DNA of 64,000 bases from Meiothermus sp. Pnk-1 (GCF_003226535.1 NZ_QKOB01000001.1:248001-312000); one strand, 5' to 3'. Shown: positions 7,714 through 16,611, counted from the first letter of the stretch. Notes: generated from the sequence alone by a model not told the origin. Numbers and translations: made by a program.

Positions 7714-7719
7714 ATTATA
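7714..7719 (-). promoter_or_regulatory. -10 element (TATAAT) for the small HTH gene
   Basis: A consensus TATAAT on the minus strand, 18 bp upstream of the ATG at 7695, leaving a leader of about 11 nt that contains the ribosome site. No good -35 is visible. Confidence 0.6.
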
Positions 7720-7787
7720 TACCCCCGATAGTCTCCTATTTTCCGGGGTATTGGGGTGGCAGTTTTTCGAGGAAGTTTGCCTATCGG

Positions 7788-8705
7788 CTACTTTCGGCGT
7801 AGCAGGCGGCTGACAGGCGAGTGCTCAGCGTGGAGGACGCTAAGGTCGGCCTGGGCCAGTCGAACGTACCGCTGCGTCATTGCCGGTGTTCGGTGCCCCA
7901 TCAGCGTTTGCAGGGCGAAGGGGTTCAGCCCGTCCCTGACCATCGTCGTTGCAGCCCCCCTCCGAAAGCTGTGTGGCGGCTTGTAGGCCTGCCCTGCCGC
8001 CCTGGAGAGCCGCCACAGCATGGAGCGTAGGGCCTCGTAGCTCATGGGGTCACCCCGCCGGGTCAGAAACAGCCGGTCGCTATCCGACATCGGTCGCTCG
8101 GCCTGGACGTAGACACGAATCGCCCGGCGGGTTACGCTGCTCACCGGCAACACCTGCCACATCCCCCCCTTGCGTCTGACCCGTAACCCTTCGGGCTGAA
8201 CATCGTCCAGCCTCAGCCCCAAGACCTCGCTGGCCCGGCTGGCGGTGTCCCATAGGGCTAAGATCAGGGCACGATCCCGCAGGGGGGTACTGGAAGTCTC
8301 GGCGGCCTCCAGCAAGCGCCGTACTTCGGCCTCGCCGATCACCGGCACTTCGCCCACGACGAGCCGTGGACCTTTGACACTCTTGGGGTCCAGGGCCTCC
8401 ACCCCCTCGGCGCGCAACCAGTTCAGGAAGGCCCGCACCGCCCGCCACACGGCGTGAACACCGCCGTGGGACATCCCCCGCTCAAACTGATGACGCAGGA
8501 AGTTCTTCAGGTCATCCGCCGTCAGTTCTTCCGGGGGCCAATCCCCAAAATTGCGCAGGAATACGATAAGGGTATCCCGGTAAAACGCGATAGTTTTCGG
8601 GCTCAAGCCCCGCGATTGGCCGTCCAACAGAAAAGCCTCGAAGTACCGCCGGATTGTTGGGGAAGTTCTGACCTTCTGACGTTTTAGCCCGCTCGACTTG
8701 CGCAT
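7788..8705 (-). CDS. Tyrosine recombinase, integrase of the tRNA-Leu element
   Basis: Catalyses integration and excision between the 61-bp attachment repeats. The protein has 305 residues: an N-terminal SAM-like core-binding domain (about 15-105, with SPKTIAFYRDTL) and a C-terminal catalytic domain. Catalytic residues are seen in ASRASEVL (R157), PHSFRRG (His and Arg), GHR (His) and TQRYVRL (nucleophile Y280). The ATG at 8705 is preferred because GGAGGGGGT precedes it; an upstream in-frame start at 8771 would overlap the GTCCTGGAC box. Its start lies about 110 bp from the right attachment site, the usual place for such integrases. Confidence 0.92.
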   Translation of the reverse strand: MRKSSGLKRQKVRTSPTIRRYFEAFLLDGQSRGLSPKTIAFYRDTLIVFLRNFGDWPPEELTADDLKNFLRHQFERGMSHGGVHAVWRAVRAFLNWLRAEGVEALDPKSVKGPRLVVGEVPVIGEAEVRRLLEAAETSSTPLRDRALILALWDTASRASEVLGLRLDDVQPEGLRVRRKGGMWQVLPVSSVTRRAIRVYVQAERPMSDSDRLFLTRRGDPMSYEALRSMLWRLSRAAGQAYKPPHSFRRGAATTMVRDGLNPFALQTLMGHRTPAMTQRYVRLAQADLSVLHAEHSPVSRLLRRK

Positions 8706-8784
8706 TTTCGACCCCCTCCACCCCCCGCTGTTGCAACGCCATAGGCGTGTCCTGGACGGTCGAAAGCTCAAGTCGCATGAACGA

Positions 8785-8816
8785 CAAAAGCACCAGAGCG
8801 ATTTTTTGCGCTCTGG

Positions 8817-8819
<3 letters not shown>
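8785..8819 (-). terminator. Hairpin terminator between tRNA-Leu and the integrase gene, carried by the element
   Basis: On the minus strand GCACCAGAGCG pairs with CGCTCTGGTGC across an A-rich loop, followed by CTTTTGT. It abuts the 3' end of the rebuilt tRNA; the last 3 bp of the stem fall inside the attachment repeat. It would end the tRNA transcript before the integrase gene. Confidence 0.7.
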
Positions 8820-8909
<90 letters not shown>

Positions 8910-8995
8910 TTGCTGCGCAACCCCTCTAGCGACCTCAGGCCGAGGTCGCCTGATAGCTTACGCAGCTTCTAAGGCCTTGTCAATGACCGTTGGCC

Positions 8996-10435
8996 CTAGC
9001 GCGGCCCTGGGATATCTCCCCAGTTGCGCTCGCGCCAGGTCAAGTGGCCCAGTCGGGAAGCGCGTGCCAACACCAGCAACCCCAGCCCGATGAGCACCGC
9101 CCAGTCTCCCAGCCGGGTGTAGAGAGTCTGTCCGGGAGCGGGGGCGTAGGGGGCGGCCAGGTAACCCGCCACATGCTGCGGTATGCGTGCCACTACCCGC
9201 CCATAGGGGTCAATCGAGGCCGTCACCCCGTCGTTGCCCGCCCGCAACACCCAGCGACCATTCTCCACCGCCCGCAAGCGGCCCATCTCGAAGTGCTGAA
9301 GGGCCCCAAAACTGGGGCCAAACCATGCGTCGTTGGAGCCGAGTACCAAGACCTCCGCCCCCCGCAGGGTGAGGGCTCGAGCCACCTGCGGGAATACCGA
9401 CTCGTAGCAGATATAGGCCCCGTAAGGCCCCAACGTGCGGTAGCCGCTGCCGAAGGGGCGGCTGGCAAGGTCGTAGCCGAAGCCAAAAGCCCGGAAAAAA
9501 AAGCTATAGACCGGGCCGATGTAACGCTTCCAGGGGAAGAATTCCCCGAAAGGAGCCAGGCGGTTTTTGTCGTAGACCTCGAGAATCCGCCCGTTGGCAT
9601 AGCGCACCGCCCGGTTATATCCGCCCTCGGCGTTGAACCCGCTCACCAGCTCCCGCTCTCCCAAGACCGCAGGGAGTGCGGGAGGAAACGCCGACACCGC
9701 GGTCTCGGGCCAGACCACCAACCGCGCCTCAGGGTGCTCGGCCAGGCCCTGCCGGGTCAGGTTTATGTATACCTGCTCGTCAGGGACGTCTCCCGCTGCT
9801 TTGCGCAGCGGGTTCACGTTGCCTTGCACCAGCAGCGCAGTCTGTGTGGGTTGGGCGGGGGGAAGCGGCAACACCCATAGCAGTGCCCAAGGAATCGCCA
9901 CCCAGTACCGCCGCTGGCCCAACCCGTAGGCCACCAGCAGCACCACCAGCGAGAGCAAGTACACCCCCCCCAGGGCGGCCAGCCAGCGGCCCGGCGCCTC
10001 CACTAAGCTGTAGCCCACAAATCCCCAGGGGAAGGCCAGTTCCCCCAGCGAGGTGAGGTACTCCAGTACTACCCACCCCCCTGCCCGCGCCAAGGGCCGC
10101 CTCAGGGTGAGGCCAAAGAGTATGCCCCACGTCGCTGCCTTGGCCAAGATCAGCGGAACAAAGGGAACCACCCCCCAAGGCCCAAACAAGTCGGCGAAGC
10201 TCCAGGGGAGCCAAACCAGGTGCATACCCCAAAAACCCAAGCCGGCCCACATCCCCGCCCGAAACCCCCCCTCCCGCAAGAGCAGGGCCAGCGGGAGGGG
10301 GGCCAGGATCCCTAAGGGAGAAGGCGGCAGCGTGGCCGCCAAGGCCAAGCCCAACAACAAAGAGACGAAGGGAGCGCGCGCACGACCCCGCACGCCCCTA
10401 GCATAGCGGGGGGCGGTGAGATTGCCATGGCTCAC
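8996..10435 (-). CDS. lnt: Apolipoprotein N-acyltransferase
   Basis: Membrane enzyme that adds the third acyl chain to lipoproteins. The protein has 479 residues: about six N-terminal membrane helices and a nitrilase-like periplasmic domain from about residue 200. The catalytic triad is visible: E244 in WPETA, K290 in YDKNRL and C343 in ICYES. A final membrane helix lies near the C-terminus (VLIGLGLLVLA). The start is GTG at 10435; no ATG lies nearby. It is divergent from the phosphoesterase gene with only 29 bp between start codons, so both promoters must overlap. Confidence 0.93.
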   Translation of the reverse strand: MSHGNLTAPRYARGVRGRARAPFVSLLLGLALAATLPPSPLGILAPLPLALLLREGGFRAGMWAGLGFWGMHLVWLPWSFADLFGPWGVVPFVPLILAKAATWGILFGLTLRRPLARAGGWVVLEYLTSLGELAFPWGFVGYSLVEAPGRWLAALGGVYLLSLVVLLVAYGLGQRRYWVAIPWALLWVLPLPPAQPTQTALLVQGNVNPLRKAAGDVPDEQVYINLTRQGLAEHPEARLVVWPETAVSAFPPALPAVLGERELVSGFNAEGGYNRAVRYANGRILEVYDKNRLAPFGEFFPWKRYIGPVYSFFFRAFGFGYDLASRPFGSGYRTLGPYGAYICYESVFPQVARALTLRGAEVLVLGSNDAWFGPSFGALQHFEMGRLRAVENGRWVLRAGNDGVTASIDPYGRVVARIPQHVAGYLAAPYAPAPGQTLYTRLGDWAVLIGLGLLVLARASRLGHLTWRERNWGDIPGPR

Positions 10436-10464
10436 CAGATTTTCATGTCAGAATAGAAGCGTAC

Positions 10465-11187
10465 ATGCGGATTGGAATTATCGCCGACATTCACGCTAAC
10501 CTTCCTGCCTTAGAAGCCGCCCTCACCGCGCTCCGGGAAGAAGGGGTGGATCAGGTTCTGGCTATCGGGGACACGGTAGGGTATGGTCCCCATCCTCGTC
10601 AGGTGCTGAGGTTGCTCGAGCGCGAGGGGATCGCCTGCGTGCTAGGCTCCGCCGACATTCGGGTGGCCTTCAACCTCCCTGGCGAGACCCGTTCAGGGGT
10701 CGCGGAGACCGTTTTGCAGTGGACCCTTACCCAGCTAGGTAAACGCGAGTTGAATTTTTTGCGCCATCTCCGTCTGCGCCACCGCATGGACATCGGAGAA
10801 GGGCGGCTGTTAGCTTTTCACGGCACCCCTGATGACCCCGAGGTCAAGATCGACTTCGACCTCCCGGTCACCGAGTTGGTACGGATATTCGAGCGTTCAC
10901 GGGCCCGCTACATGGTAGCGGCAGGCCGACACATCCCCTATGAGCGCCGGGTGGGGCAGGGAATTCTGGTGGATCCTGGCTCGGTTGGGCTCACCCTTGG
11001 GGGGGAGCCGGGCGCGGACGTGCTTCTTTTGGAAGAAGACCCCGAACCCCAAGAGGGTTACCCTGCCCTCAAGGTGCGATTTCTCAAGGTGCCTTACGAT
11101 TTCGGCCAGGTACTCTTCGATTTGGCTGCCTGGGAGCTGCCTCCAGTCCTCAGCGATGTGATCCGGCAGGGGCGGTTTCCGGGGTAA
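10465..11187 (+). CDS. Calcineurin-like metallophosphoesterase, YfcE/MJ0936 type, altered metal site
   Basis: The 240-residue protein belongs to the small bacterial phosphodiesterase group. The first metal motif DIHAN (8-12) and the GDTVGYGPHP motif are intact. The usual GNHD motif is replaced by LGSADIR and the usual GHTH-like motif by AGRHIPYER, while HGTPDD is present. Metal binding may thus be incomplete, or the activity changed. TAGAAG lies 5 nt before the ATG, suggesting a leaderless message. It converges with queG (14 bp between stops). Its substrate is unknown. Confidence 0.85.
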   Translation: MRIGIIADIHANLPALEAALTALREEGVDQVLAIGDTVGYGPHPRQVLRLLEREGIACVLGSADIRVAFNLPGETRSGVAETVLQWTLTQLGKRELNFLRHLRLRHRMDIGEGRLLAFHGTPDDPEVKIDFDLPVTELVRIFERSRARYMVAAGRHIPYERRVGQGILVDPGSVGLTLGGEPGADVLLLEEDPEPQEGYPALKVRFLKVPYDFGQVLFDLAAWELPPVLSDVIRQGRFPG

Positions 11188-11200
11188 CGGGTACCAGAGC

Positions 11201-12304
11201 TCAATCTAGCGCGGAACGCGCCTGCCGCACCACCTCCGCGTCGGGGTCGAAGAGGAGCTTCCGGGCACTGGCCAGATCCCCCAACCGGACCAGAGCGTGG
11301 GCCGCGGTGGCTCGCACGAGCGGGCTGACATCTTCTGCGGCCCGGCGCACCAGGGGCAGGTACCGCTCATCTTGGGCGTTGGCGAGCGCGATCAAGGCGT
11401 TGCGGGCCAGGCGGGTGCGCCCCGGACGTAAAAAAACCGTCCCGGCATACTTGCGAGCAAACGCGTGGCCGGAGAGAAAGAAAAAATCCTGGATATCCGG
11501 ATGGGCCAATTCCGCTTCGGGGGTGAAACCCCGCCAGAACTCCCGGGCTTTGCGGTTCCAAGGGCAGACGTGCTGGCAGATATCGCAGCCCAGAATCCAA
11601 TCCCCCAGACCAGGCCACAGCTCGGTGGGGATCCACCCGCGGTGCTCGATGGTCCAGTAGCTGATGCAGCGCCTCGCATCGAGGGTGCCATCGCCGGGTA
11701 GCGCCTGGGTAGGGCAACCGGTAAAACAACGCGTGCAGCGTCCACAGCGATTCTCATAAAGCTTCTTGGGCCTTTCCTCGAGCGCGAGCGAGGTCAGCAA
11801 CACCGCCAAGGTGAGGTAACTGCCCTCTTCCATCCGCATCAGCATGGCGTTTTTGCCGATCCAGCCCAGGCCACCCCACACCGCGTAGCTGCGCTCGGAA
11901 AGCGGGCCATGGTCTACATACCCCTTGGCCTCGAGGCCAAGCCGCCGGGCTAGGTTCTCCAAGCTTTCGATATGGGGCTGCAGCAGCGCGTGGTAGTCGC
12001 GCACCCAGGCGTAGCGGGCCACCCGCCCGATGCGGACTCCCCCTTCCGGCAAGCCGGGGTCGGGGTAGGCATGGGAAGCCGCCAGCACCAGGGCGCTTTT
12101 AGCCCAAGCAAAGCGGCGGGTGGGCTCGAGGCGATCCTCTATGCGGGCCTCGAGGTAGGCCATACCGGCCTGATACCCTGCCACCAGCCACTCCCGGTAG
12201 CGCGAGCGCACCCCTTCCGGCAAATCCACCGCTGCCCAGGCGGTGAGAAACCCCCGCTCCCGAGCTTCAGCTTCGATTCGCTCTCGCGCCTCCATCCTCC
12301 GCAT
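11201..12304 (-). CDS. queG: Epoxyqueuosine reductase
   Basis: Cobalamin- and iron-sulphur-dependent enzyme for the last step of queuosine synthesis in tRNA. The 367-residue protein has the QueG pattern: WVRDYH near residue 100, ERSYAVWGGLGWIGKNAML, then two 4Fe-4S clusters (CGRCTRCFTGCP and CDICQHVCPWN) and a C-terminal HEAT-like repeat region. The start is set at the ATG at 12304 because a longer reading would overlap hom; ATG 12295 is an alternative. A TATAAG box on this strand faces the hom promoter. Confidence 0.92.
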   Translation of the reverse strand: MRRMEARERIEAEARERGFLTAWAAVDLPEGVRSRYREWLVAGYQAGMAYLEARIEDRLEPTRRFAWAKSALVLAASHAYPDPGLPEGGVRIGRVARYAWVRDYHALLQPHIESLENLARRLGLEAKGYVDHGPLSERSYAVWGGLGWIGKNAMLMRMEEGSYLTLAVLLTSLALEERPKKLYENRCGRCTRCFTGCPTQALPGDGTLDARRCISYWTIEHRGWIPTELWPGLGDWILGCDICQHVCPWNRKAREFWRGFTPEAELAHPDIQDFFFLSGHAFARKYAGTVFLRPGRTRLARNALIALANAQDERYLPLVRRAAEDVSPLVRATAAHALVRLGDLASARKLLFDPDAEVVRQARSALD

Positions 12305-12324
12305 GCTACCCAAGCGCAGGGCCT

Positions 12325-12330
12325 TATACT
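12325..12330 (+). promoter_or_regulatory. -10 element (TATACT) of hom, leaderless arrangement
   Basis: TATACT ends 7 nt before the hom ATG, so transcription would begin at or next to the start codon. No ribosome site is present upstream of hom. Confidence 0.6.
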
Positions 12331-12337
12331 CTAAAGA

Positions 12338-13357
12338 ATGGAACGGGTAAACATCGTCTTGCTCGGCGCGGGCACCGTGGGCAGCGCCTTCGCGCAGCTT
12401 TTGGCCCGGCACCACGAGCGGTTTAAGGGCTTGGGGGTCGAGCCAAGGCTCAGCCGGGTGTTGGTGCGCGATGCTTCCAGGAGGCGAGAGGGGATCCCTT
12501 CGGAACGCCTCACCGACCGACCGGAGGGCCTCCTCGAGGAAGCCGATGTGCTGGTGGAGGTGATGGGCGGTACCGGCCTCGCCCGGCGCTTGGTGTTACA
12601 AGCCCTGGAGCAGGGCATCCCGGTGATCACCGCCAACAAAGCCTTGCTCGCCGAGGCCTGGGGGGAACTCCGCCCCTACGCCGACGAGGGGCTGCTGTAC
12701 TACGAAGCTAGCGTGATGGCCGCCACCCCGGTGGTCTCGGCCCTCTCAGGGGTCTTGTGGGGAAGCCATTTGCTCGAGCTGCACGCCATATTGAACGGCA
12801 CCACCAACTACATCCTGGGCCGGCTCGAGGGGGGCGCCACCTATGCTGAGGCCCTGGCCGAGGCCCAGGCCAAGGGCTACGCCGAAGCCGATCCCACCCT
12901 AGACGTGGAGGGCCTCGACGCGGCGCACAAGCTTACTGTGCTGGCCCGGCTCTGCGCCGACCCCGACTACCCCTGGGAAGAGGTGCGAGCCCATACGCGG
13001 GGCATCACCCACCTCACCCCCACCGACCTGGAAAACGCCCGTCAGCAGGGGCAGACCATACGCTTGGTCGGAAGCCTCTACCCCGAAAACGGAAGGTGGA
13101 AAGCGGTGGTGCGCCCGGTGCGGCTGCCGCTCGAGCACCCCCTGGCCCGCGCCGGGAGTGCCCGCAACGGCCTGGTCTTCCGGGGGGACGCTTGCGGTGA
13201 GCTGGTCTTTAGCGGGGCCGGAGCCGGAGGAGCCGCCACCGCCAGCGCCGTGTTGGGGGATCTATACCAACTTTTGATGGGCGTTCCCGGCCACGCCCCC
13301 ATCTCGGCTAAAGCCCCGGTTCCCGATTACCCGGCAGAACGGCTCGAGGAAGTCTGA
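12338..13357 (+). CDS. hom: Homoserine dehydrogenase
   Basis: NAD(P)-dependent reduction of aspartate semialdehyde to homoserine, for threonine and methionine. The 339-residue protein has GAGTVG (10-15) in the nucleotide fold, ITANKALLAE, the substrate-region ILNGTTNYIL and GYAEADPTLDVEGLDAAHKL signatures. It is the short form without a C-terminal ACT domain, so feedback control by threonine via ACT is not expected. It lies 31 bp before thrC in the same direction, forming a threonine pair; thrB is not seen here. Confidence 0.94.
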   Translation: MERVNIVLLGAGTVGSAFAQLLARHHERFKGLGVEPRLSRVLVRDASRRREGIPSERLTDRPEGLLEEADVLVEVMGGTGLARRLVLQALEQGIPVITANKALLAEAWGELRPYADEGLLYYEASVMAATPVVSALSGVLWGSHLLELHAILNGTTNYILGRLEGGATYAEALAEAQAKGYAEADPTLDVEGLDAAHKLTVLARLCADPDYPWEEVRAHTRGITHLTPTDLENARQQGQTIRLVGSLYPENGRWKAVVRPVRLPLEHPLARAGSARNGLVFRGDACGELVFSGAGAGGAATASAVLGDLYQLLMGVPGHAPISAKAPVPDYPAERLEEV

Positions 13358-13388
13358 GCCTGATACACTGTGGGCGGCCACTTTCTTT

Positions 13389-14675
13389 ATGGTTCGCTAC
13401 TTCAGCACCCGTGACCCCCACAAAACCCCCCTCTCCTTCGCCGAGGCCCTGCTCAAAGGGCTCGCGCCGGACGGGGGGCTGTACCTCCCGGACCGGATTC
13501 CCACCCTCAGCCCGAGCACCTGGCTCGAGGCGAGCTCCCTCGCAGAAGTCGGGGTGAAGGTGCTGGGAGCGTGGCTGGAAGAAGAGATCCCTGCGGCGGA
13601 CCTCGAGCCCATCGTCCGTGACGCGCTAAACTTCCCTTGCCCGCTCGTCCCGCTCTCGGATGGGGTGTACGTGCTCGAGCTGTTCCACGGCCCCACCCTC
13701 TCCTTCAAAGACTTCGGGGCGCGCACCATGGCCCGGCTGATGCAGTACTTCCTGGCCCGCCGGGGCGAGCGGCGGATCATCCTGGTCGCCACCTCGGGCG
13801 ACACCGGCAGCGCCGTGGCGGATGGCTTTGCCGGCCAGGACAACATCGAGGTGGTCCTGCTCTACCCCAAGGGCAAAGTGAGCGAGGTGCAGGAGCGCCA
13901 GCTCATCGTGCGGCGAAGGGGAGTGCGGAGCTTCGCGGTGGAGGGCAGCTTTGACGACTGCCAGCGCATGGTGAAAGAAGCCTTCGTAGACCCCCAGCTC
14001 TCGCACCTGCCGCTCTCGAGCGCCAACTCTATCAACATCGGGCGGCTCCTACCGCAAACGCTCTACTACCTGTGGGCGGCCCGACAACTGGGGGGCGGCG
14101 CGGTCAACTTTTGCGTTCCTAGCGGCAACCTCGGCAACCTCACGGGGGGCGTTCTGGCCGCTTTGATGGGGCAGCCGGTCCCCCGCTTCCTCGCCGCGCA
14201 TAACGCCAACCACTTCTTTCCCGACTTCCTGGCGGGCCGGGCAGAGGCCTACCAATTCCATCCCACCCTCGCCACCCTCTCCAACGCCATGGACGTGGGC
14301 GCGCCCAGCAACTTCGAGCGCCTTTACACCCTGTTGGGAGCGGACAGGCTGCGCGCGTGGGTCTGGGGGACGGTGGTCTTGGATGACGCGACGCTAGGCC
14401 GGATGCGGCAAACCCATGCGCAGCATGGCTATGTAGCCTGCCCCCACACCGCGGTAGGGCTCGAGGCCGTGGCCCGCTACCGCGCCGCCGGCGCCGACCC
14501 CACCCCTATCATCACCCTCTCCACCGCGCACCCCGCCAAGTTCCCGCACGCCGTCGCCCAGGCTCTCGGCCTCGCGGCCCCCAAGGAAGCCGCGCTCGAG
14601 GAGCTGTGGGGGCGCGAGGTCGCGGTGGAAACGATCCCCCCAACGGTGGAGGCGCTCAAACAGCACCTGCTATAA
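13389..14675 (+). CDS. thrC: Threonine synthase
   Basis: PLP enzyme converting O-phosphohomoserine to threonine. The 428-residue protein starts with YFSTRDP...LSFAEALLKGLAPDGGLY, typical of the longer ThrC class, and binds PLP at K107 in LSFKDFGAR. ATSGDTGSAV forms the phosphate loop and the PSGNLGNLTGG loop is also present. It follows hom closely and probably shares its transcript. Confidence 0.94.
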   Translation: MVRYFSTRDPHKTPLSFAEALLKGLAPDGGLYLPDRIPTLSPSTWLEASSLAEVGVKVLGAWLEEEIPAADLEPIVRDALNFPCPLVPLSDGVYVLELFHGPTLSFKDFGARTMARLMQYFLARRGERRIILVATSGDTGSAVADGFAGQDNIEVVLLYPKGKVSEVQERQLIVRRRGVRSFAVEGSFDDCQRMVKEAFVDPQLSHLPLSSANSINIGRLLPQTLYYLWAARQLGGGAVNFCVPSGNLGNLTGGVLAALMGQPVPRFLAAHNANHFFPDFLAGRAEAYQFHPTLATLSNAMDVGAPSNFERLYTLLGADRLRAWVWGTVVLDDATLGRMRQTHAQHGYVACPHTAVGLEAVARYRAAGADPTPIITLSTAHPAKFPHAVAQALGLAAPKEAALEELWGREVAVETIPPTVEALKQHLL

Positions 14676-15112
14676 CCCCCGCCCTGGCCTCAGGCCCCTG
14701 TCATCTTGGGCGCTATCCTGAGGCTTGGGTGTTGGTCTGGTGTTCTCTGACCCGGTGGTTGCCTTTGGTGGTGTTGTTGGCCGCCTCGAGCAGCGAGGCC
14801 CGCCGCTTCCCGGGCGACACCCTCTACGCGCTCACGGCACAAAGCACGTGCATCCAGCGTTGCTCCCAAGCCTCGAGCCCTGCACCAACCGCTTTTGCGC
14901 CCCCCCTGGTGCTGCCTTATTCGATTGCGGCGGTACCGCCCGCTGCACCAGCGCTGTTACGACCCAAGGCGGCGGGCAAAGGGATCAGGCGCGAGGGGGG
15001 TTCGCGGATTCCCCAACCAGCAGATTGGCCGGCTCTCCCCTCGAGCCCCCCCTGTCCCGACTTGAATCCATCGGCTTGCGGCTTTAGTGAAACTCGTTCG
15101 GGGAGTATCTCC
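14676..15112 (+). other. 437-bp gene-poor gap before lepB, open in the lepB frame
   Basis: No recognisable gene. The lepB frame stays open through the whole gap. A GTG at 14729 (GAGG about 6 nt upstream) would give a signal-peptide-like start (TRWLPLVVLLAASSSEARR) followed by FPGDTLYALT, which recalls the PGDxLYxLK signature of DUF5667 secreted proteins; the rest is low-complexity Pro/Ala/Ser. It may be a decayed secreted-protein gene or chance. The ribosome site GGGGAG for lepB lies at its end. Confidence 0.4.
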
Positions 15113-15865
15113 ATGCAGCAGCCCATAGCAAACAACCCACCTGCAGGCAAACCCAGCTTTGCGCGCTACCTTTGGCAAGCGTGGCTTCGCCCCACCGCTG
15201 AAGCGCTGCTGCTGGCCCTGCTCATCACCACCTTCGCGTTTACCGCAGTAGGCATAGTAGGCACCAGCGATCTGCCCAACCTCCATCCAGGCGAGCGGGT
15301 GGTAGTTCTCAAATACCAGACCTGGCTGCACCGCTTCGGCATCGGCAGCTTCAAACGGGGCGACTTGGTGGTGGTCAAGCCGCCCCTTACCGATCCCTAC
15401 GCCATCCAACCCCTGCCGCTTTTGGGGCAGCTGGGCTTCAACTTCCGACCCTTTTTCATCAAGCGGATCGTCGCCCTGCCCGGAGATCGCATCCGCATGG
15501 AGCAGGGGGAGCTTTTCATCAACGGGGTAGCGGTGAATGAAAGCCACACCCTCCCGTATTGGCGATCCTTGGGACAACTGGATACTATCTCAGATCGGGC
15601 CAACTCCGACGCCTGGCCCTTCCGCCAGGGCCAAACGGGGGAGTACGTGGTCCCCCAGGGGATGTACTTCGTGATGGGGGATAATCGCTCCTACGGCGGC
15701 TCGGAGGACTCGAGGGCCTTCGGGCCGGTTGCACTCGACCAGATCGGTGGAAAGGCCAATTTCGTACTCTGGCCCCCCATCCGGCGCGACGAAAGTGGTC
15801 AGTGGCGGGTCAACTGGCGGGTAATGGGTACCCCGGAAGGATTCCGGGCGCTCGAGCCGCGGTGA
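15113..15865 (+). CDS. lepB: Signal peptidase I
   Basis: Membrane serine protease that removes signal peptides after export. The 250-residue protein has one N-terminal membrane segment (about 30-50). The catalytic Ser is S52 in GTSDLPNLHPGERV; the Met usually following it is Asp here. Catalytic Lys is K117 in FIKRIVALPGD. Box E MGDNRSYGGSEDSRAFGPV is intact. The ATG at 15113 has GGGGAG upstream at good spacing. A GC-rich hairpin follows the stop codon. Confidence 0.92.
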   Translation: MQQPIANNPPAGKPSFARYLWQAWLRPTAEALLLALLITTFAFTAVGIVGTSDLPNLHPGERVVVLKYQTWLHRFGIGSFKRGDLVVVKPPLTDPYAIQPLPLLGQLGFNFRPFFIKRIVALPGDRIRMEQGELFINGVAVNESHTLPYWRSLGQLDTISDRANSDAWPFRQGQTGEYVVPQGMYFVMGDNRSYGGSEDSRAFGPVALDQIGGKANFVLWPPIRRDESGQWRVNWRVMGTPEGFRALEPR

Positions 15866-15887
15866 TCCGGGCGGCCTGCCGCCCGGA
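15866..15887 (+). terminator. GC-rich hairpin after lepB
   Basis: TCCGGGCGG pairs with CCGCCCGGA across a 4-nt loop, starting right after the stop codon. There is no T-run, so termination efficiency is uncertain. Confidence 0.5.
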
Positions 15888-16006
15888 AGACCTTGCTAAA
15901 TAATCCGCCGCGTTTTGCGTTTAGGGTACGGCGTGTTAGGGCCACACCCTGCCCCAACAATCAAGTTACCGGGGCACTTGGCGTATGTTAGGCTATAAGG
16001 AAGTGT

Positions 16007-16315
16007 ATGCGCAGCAAGGAAATCAAACCCAACAAGGAACCCTTCGCCGGGGCCTATTTCGTGGGCTTGGCGATTACCCTAGCCCTCCTCATCGGCGTGG
16101 TAGCGGTAGGCGCGGGGATGCCCCCGGCGGTGTCTGGCTTTGTGGTGGCCTTTGGCCTGGGGCTCACGGTGAGCCCCAAATACGCCCGCTGGTTCCTTAT
16201 CGCGGGGGTATTTTCGGCCCTTATGGGCTTTCTTGGCCGCGAAGAGCAGGTGACCTGGGGCGGGATCGGACTGGTCTTGTCCCAGCTCATCGTCTGGCGA
16301 TTCGTCAGGTCGTGA
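16007..16315 (+). CDS. Small membrane protein, first gene of the nitrilase operon
   Basis: A 102-residue protein with three hydrophobic segments (about 14-36, 40-56 and 62-78) and a short polar C-terminus. No family recognised. A TATAAG box ends 7 nt before the ATG, a leaderless layout. Its stop codon overlaps the GTG of the next gene (GTGA), so the two membrane proteins are translationally coupled and may form a complex. Confidence 0.75.
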   Translation: MRSKEIKPNKEPFAGAYFVGLAITLALLIGVVAVGAGMPPAVSGFVVAFGLGLTVSPKYARWFLIAGVFSALMGFLGREEQVTWGGIGLVLSQLIVWRFVRS

Positions 16316-16611
16316 AAGCCCAGCAGCTAGCCCAGGGGCTCGCCCTCGCAGGGGTAGCCGGGTTGGTATACTTTTGGCTTTTGAGGCCCAGCAACCCCGG
16401 GGCGGTGTTCTCGGTCGCCCTGATGGTCGCCAGCGGCATCGTGCAGTATGGCGGCGATAGGCCCTTCATCCTGCCCTTTTACGCCTGGCTGGCGGGGATC
16501 TTGCTGGCGTTGCAGGCCTTTTGGGGGGAGTTTCTGGCCGCGCTGCTAGGCATCTTGTTGGGCCTGGGACTACCCTATCTGTACTACCGAACCCTTCGGG
16601 AGAGCGCATGA
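16312..16611 (+). CDS. Small membrane protein, coupled to its neighbours on both sides
   Basis: A 99-residue protein starting at a GTG that overlaps the upstream stop codon. It has three to four membrane segments (about 6-22, 29-45, 55-72 and 74-91) with little else. No family recognised. Its stop codon overlaps the ATG of the nitrilase gene (ATGA), so three genes form a tight operon. A longer in-frame reading from 15985 is rejected because its first half is a shadow of the previous gene. Confidence 0.7.
   Translation: MKAQQLAQGLALAGVAGLVYFWLLRPSNPGAVFSVALMVASGIVQYGGDRPFILPFYAWLAGILLALQAFWGEFLAALLGILLGLGLPYLYYRTLRESA

Noticed and set aside
12305-12415. N-terminal extension of queG to 12415
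   Set aside because: It would overlap the start of hom and has no conserved motif.
14725-15087. A 120-residue plus-strand frame in the gap before lepB
   Set aside because: Low-complexity composition and no start signal; the lepB-frame reading is the more likely relic.
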